Counted from the stretch's first letter, positions 12,420-24,739 are shown. The stretch: DNA of 64,000 nucleotides from Peromyscus leucopus (GCF_004664715.2 NC_051071.1:36205530-36269529); one strand, 5' to 3'. Translations and numbers: made by a program. The notes: generated by a model not told the origin, from the letters alone.

Positions 12420-13075
12420 TGTATATTAGGAGCATTGTTACTTGTTTTATTCTTTGGGATGGTTCTTGGATATCTGCATTTATGTTAAGTTTTGAATCTT
12501 GTTCCTGGTGCAAAAGGAAATTTACATAAATTTTTTTTCATTGATCTACTGTGAAGCACTTTGACCATCAGATCCACACTGTCATGATGGCATAAATATT
12601 ATTCAAAAACCTTGCAGTTCCATCAATCACCAAACATTTTCTTCTTGTAAAGAAATATACGTGTTATGCAGTCCAGAGTTCATAGAATCTATACTTGAAG
12701 AACTAAGATTTAGTTTCTATTTAGCTGTGTTGTGCCATTACGTTATTGGTAATTAAATCACTTTCTAATTCCCATTAGGAGATAGTTTTCACTGGACTTT
12801 TTATATTTCTGCATGTTATAGGCTTTCTCCAGAAAAAAAAATGATCTAGCAATATTTGTAAACCTTGACTGGAGGACAAGTATGCTTTGATGCCTGAAGT
12901 AGTACATTGTTCCGGAGATACAGATACTTACTCTGCCAGAGAGTTCTTTGCATTCATCCCAGTGGAGAGAACTTTGCCTCTACCCCAAAAGAGGACTTTA
13001 TAGTCAGTTATCATATGGGGTTTTCCTGGTAAGACAGATGAAAAGATTTTTATAGAGTAGATATAGGCATGCATC
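12420..13075. other. No recognised feature
   Basis: Unassigned sequence. Confidence 0.45.
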
Positions 13076-13077
13076 CT

Positions 13078-13466
13078 AGTTAGGGTTACTATTGCTGTCA
13101 TGAAACACCATGACCAAAGCAACTTGGGGAGGAAAAGGTTTCTTTGGCTTACACTTCACCATCACTATCCATCATCAAATGAAGTCAGAACAGGAATGCA
13201 AATAGGATGGGAACCTAGAAACAAGAGCTGAGGCAGAGGGCATGGAGGGGTGTTGTTTACTGGCTTTCTCCTCATGACTTGCTCAGCTTGGTTTCTTATA
13301 GAACTCAGAACCACCTACCCAGGGGTGGTACCACCCACAATGTTCTGGACTCTCCCTCATCAACCACTAATGAATAAAATCTTATAGAGGCATTTTCTCA
13401 ATCGAGGTTCCCTTGTCCAAGATGACCATAGCTTTCATCAAGTTGATATAAAATTAGCCAGGACAA
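13078..13466 (-). mobile_element. MaLR (MT/ORR1-like) LTR
   Basis: Well-preserved reversed copy: 'agttagggttactattgctgtcatgaaac', 'caccatgaccaaagcaactt', 'cccaggggtggtaccaccca', 'gaggcattttctcaa' and a terminus 'attagccaggaca', which is the complement of a TGT start. These are non-autonomous LTR elements mobilised by ERV-L relatives. Confidence 0.8.
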
Positions 13467-13469
13467 CAT

Positions 13470-13745
13470 GCAATGATAGAAAAGCAGTAAGAGAGATGTC
13501 TTTGCAAGTAAGAGTGCTTACCACACAAACGTGAAAACGTGTATTCACTAGCACTGACATAAAAAGCATGACTTGGATGCCCACATGGCTGTAACACCTG
13601 AGGAGTAGAAATAGGCATCTTGCTGGAACATGCTGGATACAAACCTGCTTCAGATCTGATGAGAGACTCTATCAAGGGATTGAGATATATTGTGATAAGA
13701 ACAGGACACCTGATATCTTCCTCTGACCTTCACACCCAAGAACAA
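13470..13745 (+). repeat. B2/B3-like SINE, diverged
   Basis: Residual tRNA-related head 'agtaagagagatgtctttgcaagtaagagtgcttacc' and tail 'cctctgaccttcacaccc'. Degraded. Confidence 0.45.
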
Positions 13746-13773
13746 GCAACAAGAACAGAACAGAAAGAACAGA

Positions 13774-13780
<7 letters not shown>

Positions 13781-13847
<67 letters not shown>

Positions 13848-13886
13848 CTATCTCTATCTCTCACTGTCTGTCTCTCTGTCTCTCTG

Positions 13887-13963
<77 letters not shown>
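13781..13963. repeat. Compound (CT)n-(CTGT)n-(CT)n-(AC)n microsatellite
   Basis: About 180 bp of strand-asymmetric pyrimidine array grading into AC. Open frames here on both strands are low-complexity artefacts. Confidence 0.97.
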
Positions 13964-13965
<2 letters not shown>

Positions 13966-14039
13966 TGCACAAACAGACACACAAGAAACACAGAGAGAAA
14001 CAAACAGATAGACAGAGGTATTGAAAGTTTTTGTATTCC

Positions 14040-14655
14040 CAGGGGCATGACAATACTTAAAGTTGCTGATGCGAGTTACTCTAATTTTCTCCCCTCCATA
14101 CATTTTATTTTTTGCAAAGCAATGCTTTTCTGCTTACTTCCTGCATATCTATAGGATAGCAAGACCATGATAAGAAGTCTGCTTCTATACATCTTACAGT
14201 TTTAAAGAAATACAAGGACATGATATTCCAAAAAATGAAAAAATACCTTGCAAAATTGAATCAAGAAAATTAAAAATTATTTTTAAAAGCTGAAGTAAAA
14301 TTAAATGCATATCTTAGCTATTAGCAAAAAAGCCAAACTATGTTCCTAGCAAAGGTGTCCAAGGGTTACTTAGATATTCCTCTTCACTCAATTCTCCATG
14401 TTTCTTTCACACCGCAAAAGAACTCCCATTTGAGATATTTGATCTATTTCACTTGTCTATTCACTGGCCTGCTTTCACCAATAGACTATAAATTTTATAA
14501 GGGTAGAAGATATGAGTCTCTCCTTTTGATTTAACAGCCTAAGAACCACACATAGTTATGGAGCACATGTGTGATTTCCAATGCATGCAAGAATTAAGAA
14601 TTAAATGAGATTGAATGTATGGACCTCCTCAAATATTTTTCTCTTCTTTTGGAAA
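14040..14655. other. No recognised feature
   Basis: Unassigned, AT-rich. Confidence 0.45.
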
Positions 14656-14659
14656 GGTT

Positions 14660-14760
14660 CTTACACCACAGTGTAGGCTAGTCTTACCCTCAAAATTCTC
14701 CTGCTCCATCTGACTCACAAGTACTGGGACTGTGTACATGAACTACCATGCCTAGGTTTT
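14660..14760 (-). repeat. Old B1-like fragment
   Basis: 'gtgtaggctagtcttaccctca' followed by 'acaagtactgggactgtgtacatgaactaccatgccta' follows the reversed B1 body. Confidence 0.4.
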
Positions 14761-14969
14761 TAGTGATTTTTTTCTTTTTAACATTCTTTGTCAGTCAGTC
14801 AACATGTAGACCATTCACTGATCATGTATAATAACATACAAAAGAGAAGATAGTTTTTAAAAATTGAGGAAGAAATGGGTAAAAAGTATCTCTACTTCCA
14901 GTTACCAAGACCAAGATGCTACAGAAATGGGAATCTAGGTATGGTCACTAAAGATTTTCACAAATAAGA

Positions 14970-15081
14970 TCTCTCTCTCTGTCTCTCTGTCTCTCTTTCT
15001 CTCTCTCTGTCTCTGTCTCTCTGTCTGTCTGTCTCTGTCTCTCTATCAGTCTCTCTATCTCTCTCTCTCTCTCTGTCTGTC

Positions 15082-15145
<64 letters not shown>
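14970..15145. repeat. (CT)n / (CTGT)n microsatellite
   Basis: About 175 bp of imperfect CT and CTGT units ending in a pure CT run, adjoining the next LTR. Confidence 0.97.
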
Positions 15146-15147
<2 letters not shown>

Positions 15148-15998
15148 GCCAGCTCCCAAATCATGACACAGAGACATATTAAAGAAGAAAGCTCAGCTGA
15201 TAGCTTAGGCTTCTTTTGGGTTGGCTCTTATGACTTAAATTAATCCATTTCTATTCATCTATATGCTTCCCCAAGGCTTGTTTACCTCATCTACATACTG
15301 TCCATCCTGCTTCCCTGCTTCTTCCTTGTCTTCTTGTATCTCTGACTGTAGCAGGAATCTTAAAAGTTCTTATTAATAAAATCAAACCCGAGGCCAGTTA
15401 TTGGGGTGAATACTGGAAGGTCAGAGAGACAGAACAAGCCACAGCTATCTCACCTTGCCAATTCCTCAGCTGGTCCTGTTTCCTCAGACTGGAAACTTCT
15501 GTGTCCTCATCCCAATGGCTCTCAGCTGAACTGCTGCTAGAAGCCTGAAAGCTTAACCAGCCAAATGCTTCTCCAACCAAATGCTTAACCAGCCAAATGC
15601 TTCTAGTTTCTGGTCCTCACGCCTTATATACCTTTCTGCTTTCTACCACCACTCTCTGGGATTAAAGGCTGGCTTTCTGGGATTAAAGGCGTGTCACCAT
15701 GCTTGGCTGTTTCCAATGTGGCCTTGATCTCACAGAGATCCAGAGGGATTTCTATCTCTGGAATGCCAGGATTAAAGGCGTGTGCTATCACTGCCTAACT
15801 AGTGCCTTTTTTGTTCTCTGACCCCAGATAAGTTTATTAAGGTACACAATATTTTGGGGGACACAATACCACCACATCTAACTTTCTTCTTCCCAGCATC
15901 CTCCATGCCTGAAAATCCAGCAATCGGCCTTTCAGCTCTTTATTAAACCAATCAGAGTGACACAATTTCACAGTGTACAAAAACATTGTTTCACAACA
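15148..15998 (-). mobile_element. Type B/C-like LTR, interrupted by a type A-like LTR
   Basis: The two outer parts (15148-15346 and 15877-15998) join into one reversed LTR. Its U3 end reads TGTTGTGAAAC on the minus strand and carries a 'taataaagagctgaaagg' block like the 51.2-kb LTR. The other end has 'ggaatggattaatttaag'-type sequence shared with type C. The boundary near the CT array is approximate. Confidence 0.6.
15347..15876 (-). mobile_element. Solo LTR (type A-related) nested in an older LTR
   Basis: On the minus strand it starts TGTGGTGGTATTGTG and ends CTGCTACA. Flanking hexamers are tctgac (15341-15346) and tctaac (15877-15882), a probable target duplication with one change. Like the provirus LTR it contains B1-like 'gggattaaaggcgtgt' segments, here at least three times (about 15658, 15679 and 15769). 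Confidence 0.75.
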
Positions 15999-16074
15999 CT
16001 TTCCTCCCCCTCTCCCTCCCTGTGTGTTCATGTATGTGTTGTCATTGTCATTTTGATTTGTTTTATCACCTTTA

Positions 16075-17635
16075 AAAAATGATGTTCTTCTTTTCTCAAT
16101 CATTTTGTCTAGAAACCTCTGTCTACAAGATGATTGAACAGCCAGTTCAGTGGGTGAAATCAACCTTATTAAATGCTGTCAGTGACATCCCTTGCTTTTC
16201 TTCATCTTTTTCAAAAACCCTGTCTCTTTATGGTGAGCAGAGATTTATTACTGGTATTTCTCATATTTTCTTCAAAGTGTTGTTTAACACTGAAAACTAT
16301 GAAAAAAAAACTGATTTGAAGGTTTAAAGACACAGCAGAAAAAGAACCACTGACAAGCACTTTGGAGTCTGAGCAATGTGTAAAACACTGCAAGTGTTTT
16401 GGGATTGCATGTTCCCATCCACCAATGCTTAAGTCTTAACACTGACTCCAAAATGTCTTGTCTTCCCTATCTAATAGCGCCAAGGCAGATCCACAGTATA
16501 TTAACTTAGAGAAATTAATTTACATTTTCTTATTCTAGTTTTCCTCTATTGAGACTCTTAGCATAAATATATAGTTTTAATCTGGCATGAAGCTTATTTT
16601 GTTACTCAAGGCATTATATAGAATTGAATTTTGTGGTTTAGTTTGCTAAACTTGGGGTTGAAAACTAAACATTTCTTGGGGAAAAATGGATAAGAATATC
16701 TTACATTTGTTGAACATAGCCAAGAAATTTATTTTTAATAACTGAGCCACAGATGGGATGCCATCTGTCAGCATATGGCTGGCTCTTAAAGCAGTGTTTA
16801 CATCTGGGTGTATGGTGCTGTCTTTGAGAGAAGCATTGTTGGATTAAACTTAAAGAGAAGTTATTTGAGAATCATGAACATTGTAAAGTGCTAAGGATAG
16901 AATCAGAGTGTTTATATGCATACAGTTTTCATACATTTGGATGGGTAAAATGAAAGAAAATCTGTCCATTGAAATTATGTGATGATAATGAAAATAATTG
17001 TAGATTTTACATCACTAAAGGTTTTGTTCTCCTTTGATGGGCAAAACTATGATTATGACATGAAAAATAATTGAGATTGAGTGTTTTATGTTTTCAGTTT
17101 CACTTTTAACTCTCTGATAATTACTAACATATTCTTTTAATTTTTACCCCTCAATTTATTTAAAACTTGTACAAAAGACACATTTTATTCCTTCCATTTT
17201 AAAAATTATTAGTATGATTTTATTCTCTTTCATTATGCAAAATATATCTTATTTTAAGTTGATTTTATAATTTCAAACTTTTTTATTATGAAATGAGTAA
17301 ATCAAATTTTATAAATGCTTCTTAATATGTGCATTAAAAATGTGTAAAAAGTATTGAAACTAATGATCACCATAGCAATTTTGATAAACATGGACATTTT
17401 ATAATATTTAAAATAGAATAATTATCTCCTCCAGCATTTATTATTTCTTCATGGTGAAAACATTCAAAAATCCTTTTCTTTGACTTATTAACTATGTGCA
17501 GCTCCATGAGAGTGAAACTCACCTGTTTGAGTGACCAAGGATCTAGGACTACATGTCCCAGGGACCTAGAATAACCAAAATAATACTGGTCTAATAAAAA
17601 AGAAAAAAATGTAGTGATAAAATGATCCATAATGC
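16075..17635. other. No recognised feature
   Basis: Very AT-rich sequence without SINEs or clear LTRs. No coding signal. Confidence 0.5.
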
Positions 17636-17639
17636 TATT

Positions 17640-18505
17640 CTGCTGTACTCATAGATCAGTACCTTGTTCAGCCATCATTAGAGAAGATTCTTCCTGCATA
17701 AAATGAGAACAAAAATAAAACCCAACAGCCAGACATTATTCATAGTGAGAAACCTTGGAATACTCACCCTTAAATGGGATGTTTCCATCAAATCCCTCCC
17801 CTCAGATCTCAGGAAACCCTGAAGAAAAGGCAAAAAAAGTGTAAGAGCCAAAGAGGACAAAGGACATCAAGAAAATAAGGCCTCTCAATCAACATAAGTA
17901 GAGCTCATGTAAACTCCAGAGACTAAAACAGCATGCACAGGACCTGCATAGGTCTGTACTAGGCCCTCTGCATATATGTTATAGCTTCAGTTTAGTGTTT
18001 TTATGGGGCTTATAAGTATATAAATATCTCTGATTCTTGTGCCTTTGTTTAGGCTCTTTTTTTTCCTGTTGGATTTTGTTTTATCTTTTATTTTGCTATA
18101 GTTTTTAAAGCAAATGAGTGAATGAATGAATGAATGAATGAATATCTAGCCATTAGGATAAGGTTAACAACTGAATGAAGGAAAAATCAGTTTTTTCTAA
18201 TAGAGTGACAGTTGGTATATCAATTACTCCAGTACAGGCCTCAAGTTCAGGAGTAGTGGACCAATATAAGATGGATTCCACAGTTTTTCTTATGTGCTTT
18301 CACTTGATTACAGATTTGGGGTGGGGGTGTCTGTTGGTTTTATTTTGCTTTGGGGGGTTTTGTGGATTTTGTTGTTGTATTGGGTTTTTGGTTGTTTGTT
18401 GAGAAAGAATATAAAGTTGGATTTATATTCAATCCAAGAAGGGAAAGGATCTAGCAGGGATCAGGAGAAGGGAAGAAAATGATCAAATGTATACTTAAAT
18501 TTAAA
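17640..18505 (+). mobile_element. Lx-type LINE-1 3' UTR
   Basis: Forward Lx tail: 'cccttaaatgggatgtttccatcaaatccctcccctcagatctcagg', 'aacagcatgcacaggacctgcata', and an A/G-rich end 'gatctagcagggatcaggag'. The element is truncated and carries no ORF2. Confidence 0.65.
18115..18143. repeat. (GAAT)n microsatellite
   Basis: Tandem tetranucleotide within the L1 tail. Confidence 0.9.
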
Positions 18506-18510
18506 AACTG

Positions 18511-18992
18511 TGTGGTGATATTTTATTTTTGCATTAATAAATAAAGCTTGTCTGAAGACCAGGGGGGAAAGGCCAGTTATTTTAAGTAAACAAATAAGTC
18601 AGGCAGCACACACCCTTAATCCCTTAGCAGGCAGGTCCCTGTGTGTTCAAGGTCACACTAGGTAACAGAGCCAAGTGTGATGACACATGCCTTTAATCCC
18701 AGTACCAACCATAGAGACCTGGAGGTCTGTACAGACAGACAGACAGACAGACAGTGACAGAGTTGTGTAGGAAGAGGAAGTGAGGTAGCTGGGCTAAGAG
18801 CCAATAAGAGGCAAGAAAAGCAAGGCATATAAGCCTGGGTAGACAGGAAGTCATGCTCTTGGGAAGCTGCTGAATTGGTGAGGTGAGGTTAGCTGGTGGC
18901 TTTCCATATTTCCCTGATCTCTCTAAGGCTTTAACCCAAATTTCTGGCTCCATGTTCTTTATTTAATAAGATCATTTAGAAATTCGTCTACA
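18511..18992 (+). mobile_element. Solo LTR (type A-related)
   Basis: It starts TGTGGTGATATTTTATTTTTGC and ends ATTCGTCTACA. Flanks are aaactg (18505-18510) and aaacta (18993-18998), a probable target duplication. Inside are two B1-like blocks, 'cacacccttaatccc' and 'cacatgcctttaatccc', and an (ACAG)n run at 18732-18754. TATA-like 'gcatataagcc' lies near 18825. Confidence 0.75.
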
Positions 18993-19044
18993 AAACTATT
19001 TTAAATACTAGAAATACTTACCTCCTTGTCTGTCTTATTTTAAG

Positions 19045-19670
19045 TAACTTGATAATCTCTAATTCCACTTTTGCTATTGCAAATATCAGGATTCCCATTC
19101 ACTTTCATGACTAACTGGTATTTCACTGTAAATTTGTACCACATTTGTTAAACCACCTATCATTTGATGGACACATAACCTGGCTCTTGTGAATAGAACT
19201 GCAATTAAGTCATGAATGGAGTTGTCTCTTTGACATACTGATTTCATTTCTGGGGGATATATGAGTGGTATTGTGCTTGCTAGCCATATGAAAAACTATG
19301 CACATTATACATCTGACAAAGAGTTAATATACAACATCTATAATGAAGCCTGAAATCTCAAAATTAAATAAAAAGTCTTATTAGAAATGGACAATAAATA
19401 TTTGTCAAAATAATGCCAAAGATGTTGAACATTAATCACAGCAAAATGCAAATCAAATCATTATCATTAGTCACTGGACTCCAGTAATAATAGCTAATCC
19501 CAAAAGAACTAAAGTTAGTAAGTTTTGGTGACCAAGTAGAGAACAGGGGAGCATTGCACACTCTTCATAAGAATGTAAATTAGTCAAGCCATTTTGTAAA
19601 CTGGTACATAATTAGTCAAATAATTAAAATTAGAACTTCCATATGATCCACTAAAGTTTAATTGGCATAA
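19045..19670 (-). mobile_element. 5'-inverted LINE-1 (twin-primed)
   Basis: Left part 19045-19290 is reversed ORF2 3' sequence ('ttgatggacacataacctggctcttgtgaatag'). At about 19290 orientation flips, and 19290-19670 reads forward as the ORF2 stretch immediately upstream ('agcaaaatgcaaatcaaat', 'gaacttccatatgatcc'). The two parts meet at an L1 position marked by 'catatg' in both. Both are old and non-coding. Confidence 0.65.
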
Positions 19671-19886
19671 ACATGTAAAGAAGTTGTTTGATTTTCTTGC
19701 AATTTACTCCCCAATCAAAAGTAATTTGAGTAAAATTTTAATGAATACCATTTTCCTATCACCAATTTAAAACATATGGAAAGCAAGGCATCTCTCTTCC
19801 TCCACCTACAATAGCTAAAACTCAATGCTGATATTAGGAAATTACACAGATTGTAAAACTCTAGTGAACATAGGTTGCAAAGAAAT

Positions 19887-19887
<1 letters not shown>

Positions 19888-19928
<41 letters not shown>

Positions 19929-19940
19929 ACACACACACAC
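19888..19940. repeat. (AC)n microsatellite
   Basis: AC array with one AT interruption. Confidence 0.97.
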
Positions 19941-19944
19941 ATAT

Positions 19945-21320
19945 GCGGACATGATAATAATTATAACAAGGAAGGACAAGTATCACTTTAGATTATGTTT
20001 AATGTAGCATATACATAAAGATTTTTAAATATTATCTCACATCCTGATAATGTCATAGTTTTTGCATAAAAATAAGTAATTGTAAATAAGTTTAGTGAGG
20101 TTAATAGGACCATTTCCTCTCAGCTATATGATGTTGCCTCCTATGTGGAGAAATGTTATCAGTGAACAACTACAAAATATTGATCATAAATGAGAGAAAG
20201 ACAAAATGAACTACGATGACAGTGAGAAAAGAAACCACCTTGAAGTACCAGTTTCTAAATATCAACTAGACTATTAAATTAAATTTGCTCTTGTTCAAAA
20301 ATCAAAGAAATAACCAAAACCATACATTTGAAATCTGATTTGGCTTTTCTGTTTGGGACATACTAGTCCAAATTCTTAAAAGGTTCACAGTTTAAGGTCC
20401 ATTCTCTATATCATTCCTTGATTTGAATAAACTAATATTTACTGTTAAAGAGCTCAACTGGTGCCCTTTTCCTTCAACAAAAGAATAGTCAGGAAAACTC
20501 AAGGTGGTGAAGAAAGCCATTAGTATGATGGTTAAAACACATCACATAATACATATTTCAAAATGTTCCTAACAAAGTGTATATTTGTATTTAAAATATA
20601 ACTCCCAAAATATAGCAGCACCAGGAAGACCTATAAGAGGCTCCTAAGTATGTGGTGGTCTTCATCAGAGAAGTCCATATTTGGCTGCTGAAATGCAGGT
20701 GCAATATGAAGGAAACCAATCATACAGGACAGATGTGAGCAACAATGACTTAAGATGGTAGAACACAGCATAAAAATAAAAAAAAATATGTTCAGCAAAT
20801 GCTAGATGTTCTGGGAATATCTTCCTATGTAGACTTAAGAATGAGATGTGATAAGTGATATAACTATAGGAATTATAGGGATGTATATACAGTATGCACA
20901 CACATACATATATGTTTATAAGCAAGTAGGCAAATTAAAAACTTTAGGTATTTGGTAATAATTTTATGTCAAATATTTTGGTGTTTTTTCTTTGATTTCT
21001 ATTGTTTTGACTATATTAAAACAATAAGTATCAGAAAACTAACTTTAAAGGACAGGCTTTAAGGAACATGATGATGACTATCTAGCAGATACAGTAAAAA
21101 GCCACTGGACTCACTTTTTTTTTACCATTTCCACTGTGAAAAGAAAAAAAAAAGAAAAGAAAGAAAGGAAAGAAGTCTTACAATCTTAAGCTCAGATGCT
21201 CAGTATATACAAGGTTAAAACTCTTTCTTTCGACGGATCTTTTAATTGGAAGGCAGATGTACATAGCAATGTGCCTTGAGAGGCCAGAAAACGAGATTTC
21301 TATTAAAAGAATGTTAGAAT
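19945..21320. other. No recognised feature
   Basis: Unassigned AT-rich sequence with a small A/G-rich (GAAA) patch near 21140. Confidence 0.5.
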
Positions 21321-21324
21321 GTTC

Positions 21325-21368
21325 TCTCTCTCTTCTACCTCTCTCTCTCTCTCTGTCTCTCTCTCCTC

Positions 21369-21446
<78 letters not shown>
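21325..21446. repeat. Compound (CT)n-(CTGT)n-(TG)n microsatellite
   Basis: Three simple-repeat blocks in series, ending in a TG run of about 40 nt. Confidence 0.97.
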
Positions 21447-21448
<2 letters not shown>

Positions 21449-21449
21449 C

Positions 21450-22000
21450 AACTACACTTACACATGGAACTTCCTAATGTGTCTCTTATTCACCTACCAA
21501 TTCTCTCAAGTGACTCCTGGGATACTAGCAGGCACACTTTACATATCAGATTTCACTAGGATCTCTAAGTCATTTCTCTGTATCAAATGCTAGATAATGG
21601 CACTGCCCTAGAGATTACTACAGCATATTAGTACATATTAAGTAGTAGTTCCCTATTGCATCAGTTAGAGCATGGATCTCAAGAATGTATATTTATAACA
21701 TGGATTCAAAGTGATGTTAATGTGTAGGCCACTCATTTGTTTGATTAAATTCCTGACTCCATAGGACATTGTGTTCTGCCAGAGAACAGGTCTCCTTCCA
21801 ATTACTTTGAACAAGGAAATTTTATGAACATGTATTGAATGATATTCTGAATTATTTGGAGTCAGCATAAACAGATAAGAGGCTAACCATCTAGAAAAAC
21901 TCTCAAAGGCACCCACCAAGTCTAGACTCAAATGGAAGCTTCTGCCTCTTCAAACATCAGAGTTGATGAAAGAAGGCACCCATACTCCACTCATGACTGC
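21450..22000. other. No recognised feature
   Basis: Unassigned sequence upstream of the type C LTR. Confidence 0.45.
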
Positions 22001-22812
22001 TGTGGAATGGTCTGTATGTCAAACTGCTCTGATTGGTCAATAAATAAAACATTGATTGGCCAGTGCATAGGCAGGAAGTATAGGCGGGACTAACAGAGAG
22101 GAGAAAAGAAAGAACAGGTGTAGATGTAACCAACTGTCTTATTAAATAAGAAACACAGAAACAATGTAAAAGAGAAAGCCAAGAGGTCAGAGCTCAGAGC
22201 TAAAATCTCACCCTTCCTCCTGCTCTGTCCCAGTTTCTCGAAAGAGAGCTATTTCCTGTGTGTAACTCGATTTTCCAGTCATTCTGCCTTCTCATTGGTT
22301 GTAAACCCAAACACATGACTGCCTCGTCACTGTCTGAATGTACAGCCCCCTAGGTCTTAAAGGCATATGTCTCCAATGCTGGCTGTATCCCTGAACACAC
22401 AGAGATCTATGGGATTAAAGGCGTGTGCCACCACCGCCACACTCTGTCTATGGCTCTAATAGCTCTGACCCCCCGGGGAAACTTTATTTATTAACATACA
22501 ATCAAAATCATTTTTCAGTACAATTAGAATACCACCACAAACAGGAAGGTGGAAGGAGTCACTGCCAGCCGCCGCCATGACATACAGCCTGTGAAGACGC
22601 TGGTAAGCCACGAGGCACATGGCAAGGTATAGATTCATGGAAATGGATTAATTTAAGTTATAAGAACAGTTAGCAAGAAGCCTGCCATGGCCATACAGTT
22701 TGTAAGCAATATAAGTCTCTGTGTTTACTTGGTTGGGTCTGAGTGGCTGTGGGACTGGCGGGTGACAAAGATTTGCCCTGACTGTGGGCAAGGCAGGAAA
22801 ACTTTAGCTACA
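22001..22812 (+). mobile_element. Type C LTR interrupted by a solo type A LTR
   Basis: Outer parts 22001-22118 and 22546-22812 make one LTR: TGTGGAATGG start, 'caataaataaaacattgattggcc', 'gccagccgccgccatgac', 'catacagtttgtaagcaatataag', end 'tagctaCA'. No primer binding site follows, so it behaves as a solo LTR. Confidence 0.75.
22119..22539 (-). mobile_element. Solo LTR type A, same family as the intact provirus
   Basis: It aligns along its whole length with the complement of the provirus LTR: minus-strand start TGTGGTGGTATTC, end CATCTACA. It is flanked by a perfect AACAGG duplication (22113-22118 and 22540-22545). It is somewhat diverged from the provirus LTRs, so it is an older insertion reduced by LTR-LTR recombination. 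Confidence 0.9.
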
Positions 22813-22814
22813 CA

Positions 22815-24290
22815 TGGCCACTTCCAGCTCCTGGCCATCCCCACCACATGAGCAGGCTGGTGCACTGTGACCTATTTCACTTTCATGCCAGCTCATCTCT
22901 TCTGTCAAATATTGTGTAATTGTCTTGGATTAGTAAAGCTTTAATCAGATCCAGAACAATGGTGAAAACTAGTCTGAGGGAAATTTAGTTTTCTTGACTT
23001 GTCAGTTTATGAAGGGAAAAGAGAATGAAATTGAAAGAAAATAATGAATAGTTCAAAATACTGTAACTGTTATAATCCACTGAATTTATTGGTTAAGTCA
23101 AATTAAACATGATTCTTCATAAAATCGCGGATTTCACATGATGCATTTTTATCTTTTAAATTAATGATTTTTTTCTCTTAATGCAATTTGTTATCCTCCC
23201 AAATTATCAAATCAGTAAATCTGGATTTCTTCACTAAGTGGGAAAACTTCTATTATATTATTTAGGTATCAATCCTCATTCTTATTAATCTAGAAAACAA
23301 TTATGAAATCTTTTCAATCCTGGCATATCATGGATCTCTAACACAGATTGTAAATATTCACATACAATGTGCTTGCTCACAGGAATGAGGTCTTGTACCT
23401 GTGAAGACATGTCTTGGCATTCTTGTGCTTTGTTCTGTGGCTTTGAATAAGTGAATGAACAAATTAAGTATTAGATTTTGTTGTTGATAGTTTTAACATT
23501 TATGAATGAGGTTTTTAGATAATGTGGAGATATTTAGAGCAGATCATATGTGTTTGTACTTAACCACAGTGGAAAAAAAAATACTATCAGGTTGATACAA
23601 AGCCTAGAAGGAGTTAATTTTGTGCTAGTAATCTATTTGGGGCATAAATGTCTCATCATTCCAACAAAATTTAGTTTTTGCTTTCCTCTTTACTCAGTTT
23701 GAATTCCATGGATGACTATTATAACTATTTATTGAAATAAATATACCTTACTATTCCCTGTATTCTTGGTATCTAGAAAAACATAGGCTTAAACAAATCC
23801 AACTTTCTCCCCACTTTCTTCCTGTATTCTCCTGGCTGAACGTGCCTAGGGGACAAGGCAGCCTTTTTCTTTGATGTATTTGTGACAACTGATCCTCATA
23901 GACATCCAACAAGGTTGCTGTATTTACTGTGGACAGTTCTTCTCTCACACTTGAAGTCCACATCACATTCTCCTTCTTCCAAGCTGTAACCTATAGTCTC
24001 ACCCTCATTTCCTAAAATGTTTCCTATAGAATTTCAAGTACAAAAGCTACCTAAACAAACTTACCAGATCCAACTGTATAACATATCCACCTTCATCTAG
24101 TCCACACCACCGGTCTTGACTGTCTCTAGCCCTCTTAATGGCTATAGTCTATTAATTAGCCTTCTCTCTGAGAACCACCATAGCCAGATTTCTTTCTCCA
24201 TGAACTACACTACTTCACAAGACACTGCCATCAACAATTTTGTCTTGTTTTGCCCAGCTTGATTTGCTTTTTTGTTTCATTGTTTCTTTC
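22815..24290. other. No recognised feature
   Basis: Unassigned sequence. Confidence 0.45.
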
Positions 24291-24297
24291 TTTCTTT

Positions 24298-24463
24298 TTT
24301 TTTTTTTTATTATGGATTTTCGAGACAGGGTTTCTCTGTGTAGCTTTGTGCCTTTCCTGGAACTTGCTTTGTAGACCAGGCTGGGCTCGAACTTGTAGAG
24401 ATCCATCTGCCTCTGCCTCCCGAGTGCTGGGATTAAAGGCGTGTGCCACCAACGCCTGGCTCT
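24298..24463 (-). repeat. B1 SINE, cricetid-type variant
   Basis: Reversed full-length B1 with its A tail read as T run. The body has 'gagacagggtttctctgtgt', then 'agctttgtgcctttcctgg' and 'gctgggattaaaggcgtg'. Confidence 0.92.
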
Positions 24464-24563
24464 TGGTTTGTTTTTTGAGACAGTGTCTCACTGTGTAGTT
24501 CTAGATGCCCTAGAATCCCTTATAAAGAAGAAATTTGTTTCTTTTTTTTTCTTTCTTTCTTTT

Positions 24564-24736
24564 CTTTTTTTTTTTTTTTTTTTTTTTGGTTTTTTGAGAC
24601 AGGGTTTCTCTGTGTAGCTTTGCGCCTTTCCTGGGACTCACTTGGTAGTCCAGGCTGGCCTCGAACTCACAGAGATCCGCCTGGCTCTGCCTCCCGAGTG
24701 CTGGGATTAAAGGCGTGCGCCACCACCGCCCAGCTA
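24564..24736 (-). repeat. B1 SINE, young cricetid-type copy
   Basis: Reversed full-length B1 with a long T run. It reads 'agctttgcgcctttcctgg' and 'gctgggattaaaggcgtgcg', close to what I regard as the cricetid consensus. It lies 100 bp from the previous B1 in the same orientation. Confidence 0.95.
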
Positions 24737-24739
24737 AGA

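Noticed and set aside
13620..14053. Long frames of Leu-Ser, Arg-Glu and Cys-Val repeats
   Set aside because: Pure translations of CT, AG and AC microsatellites.
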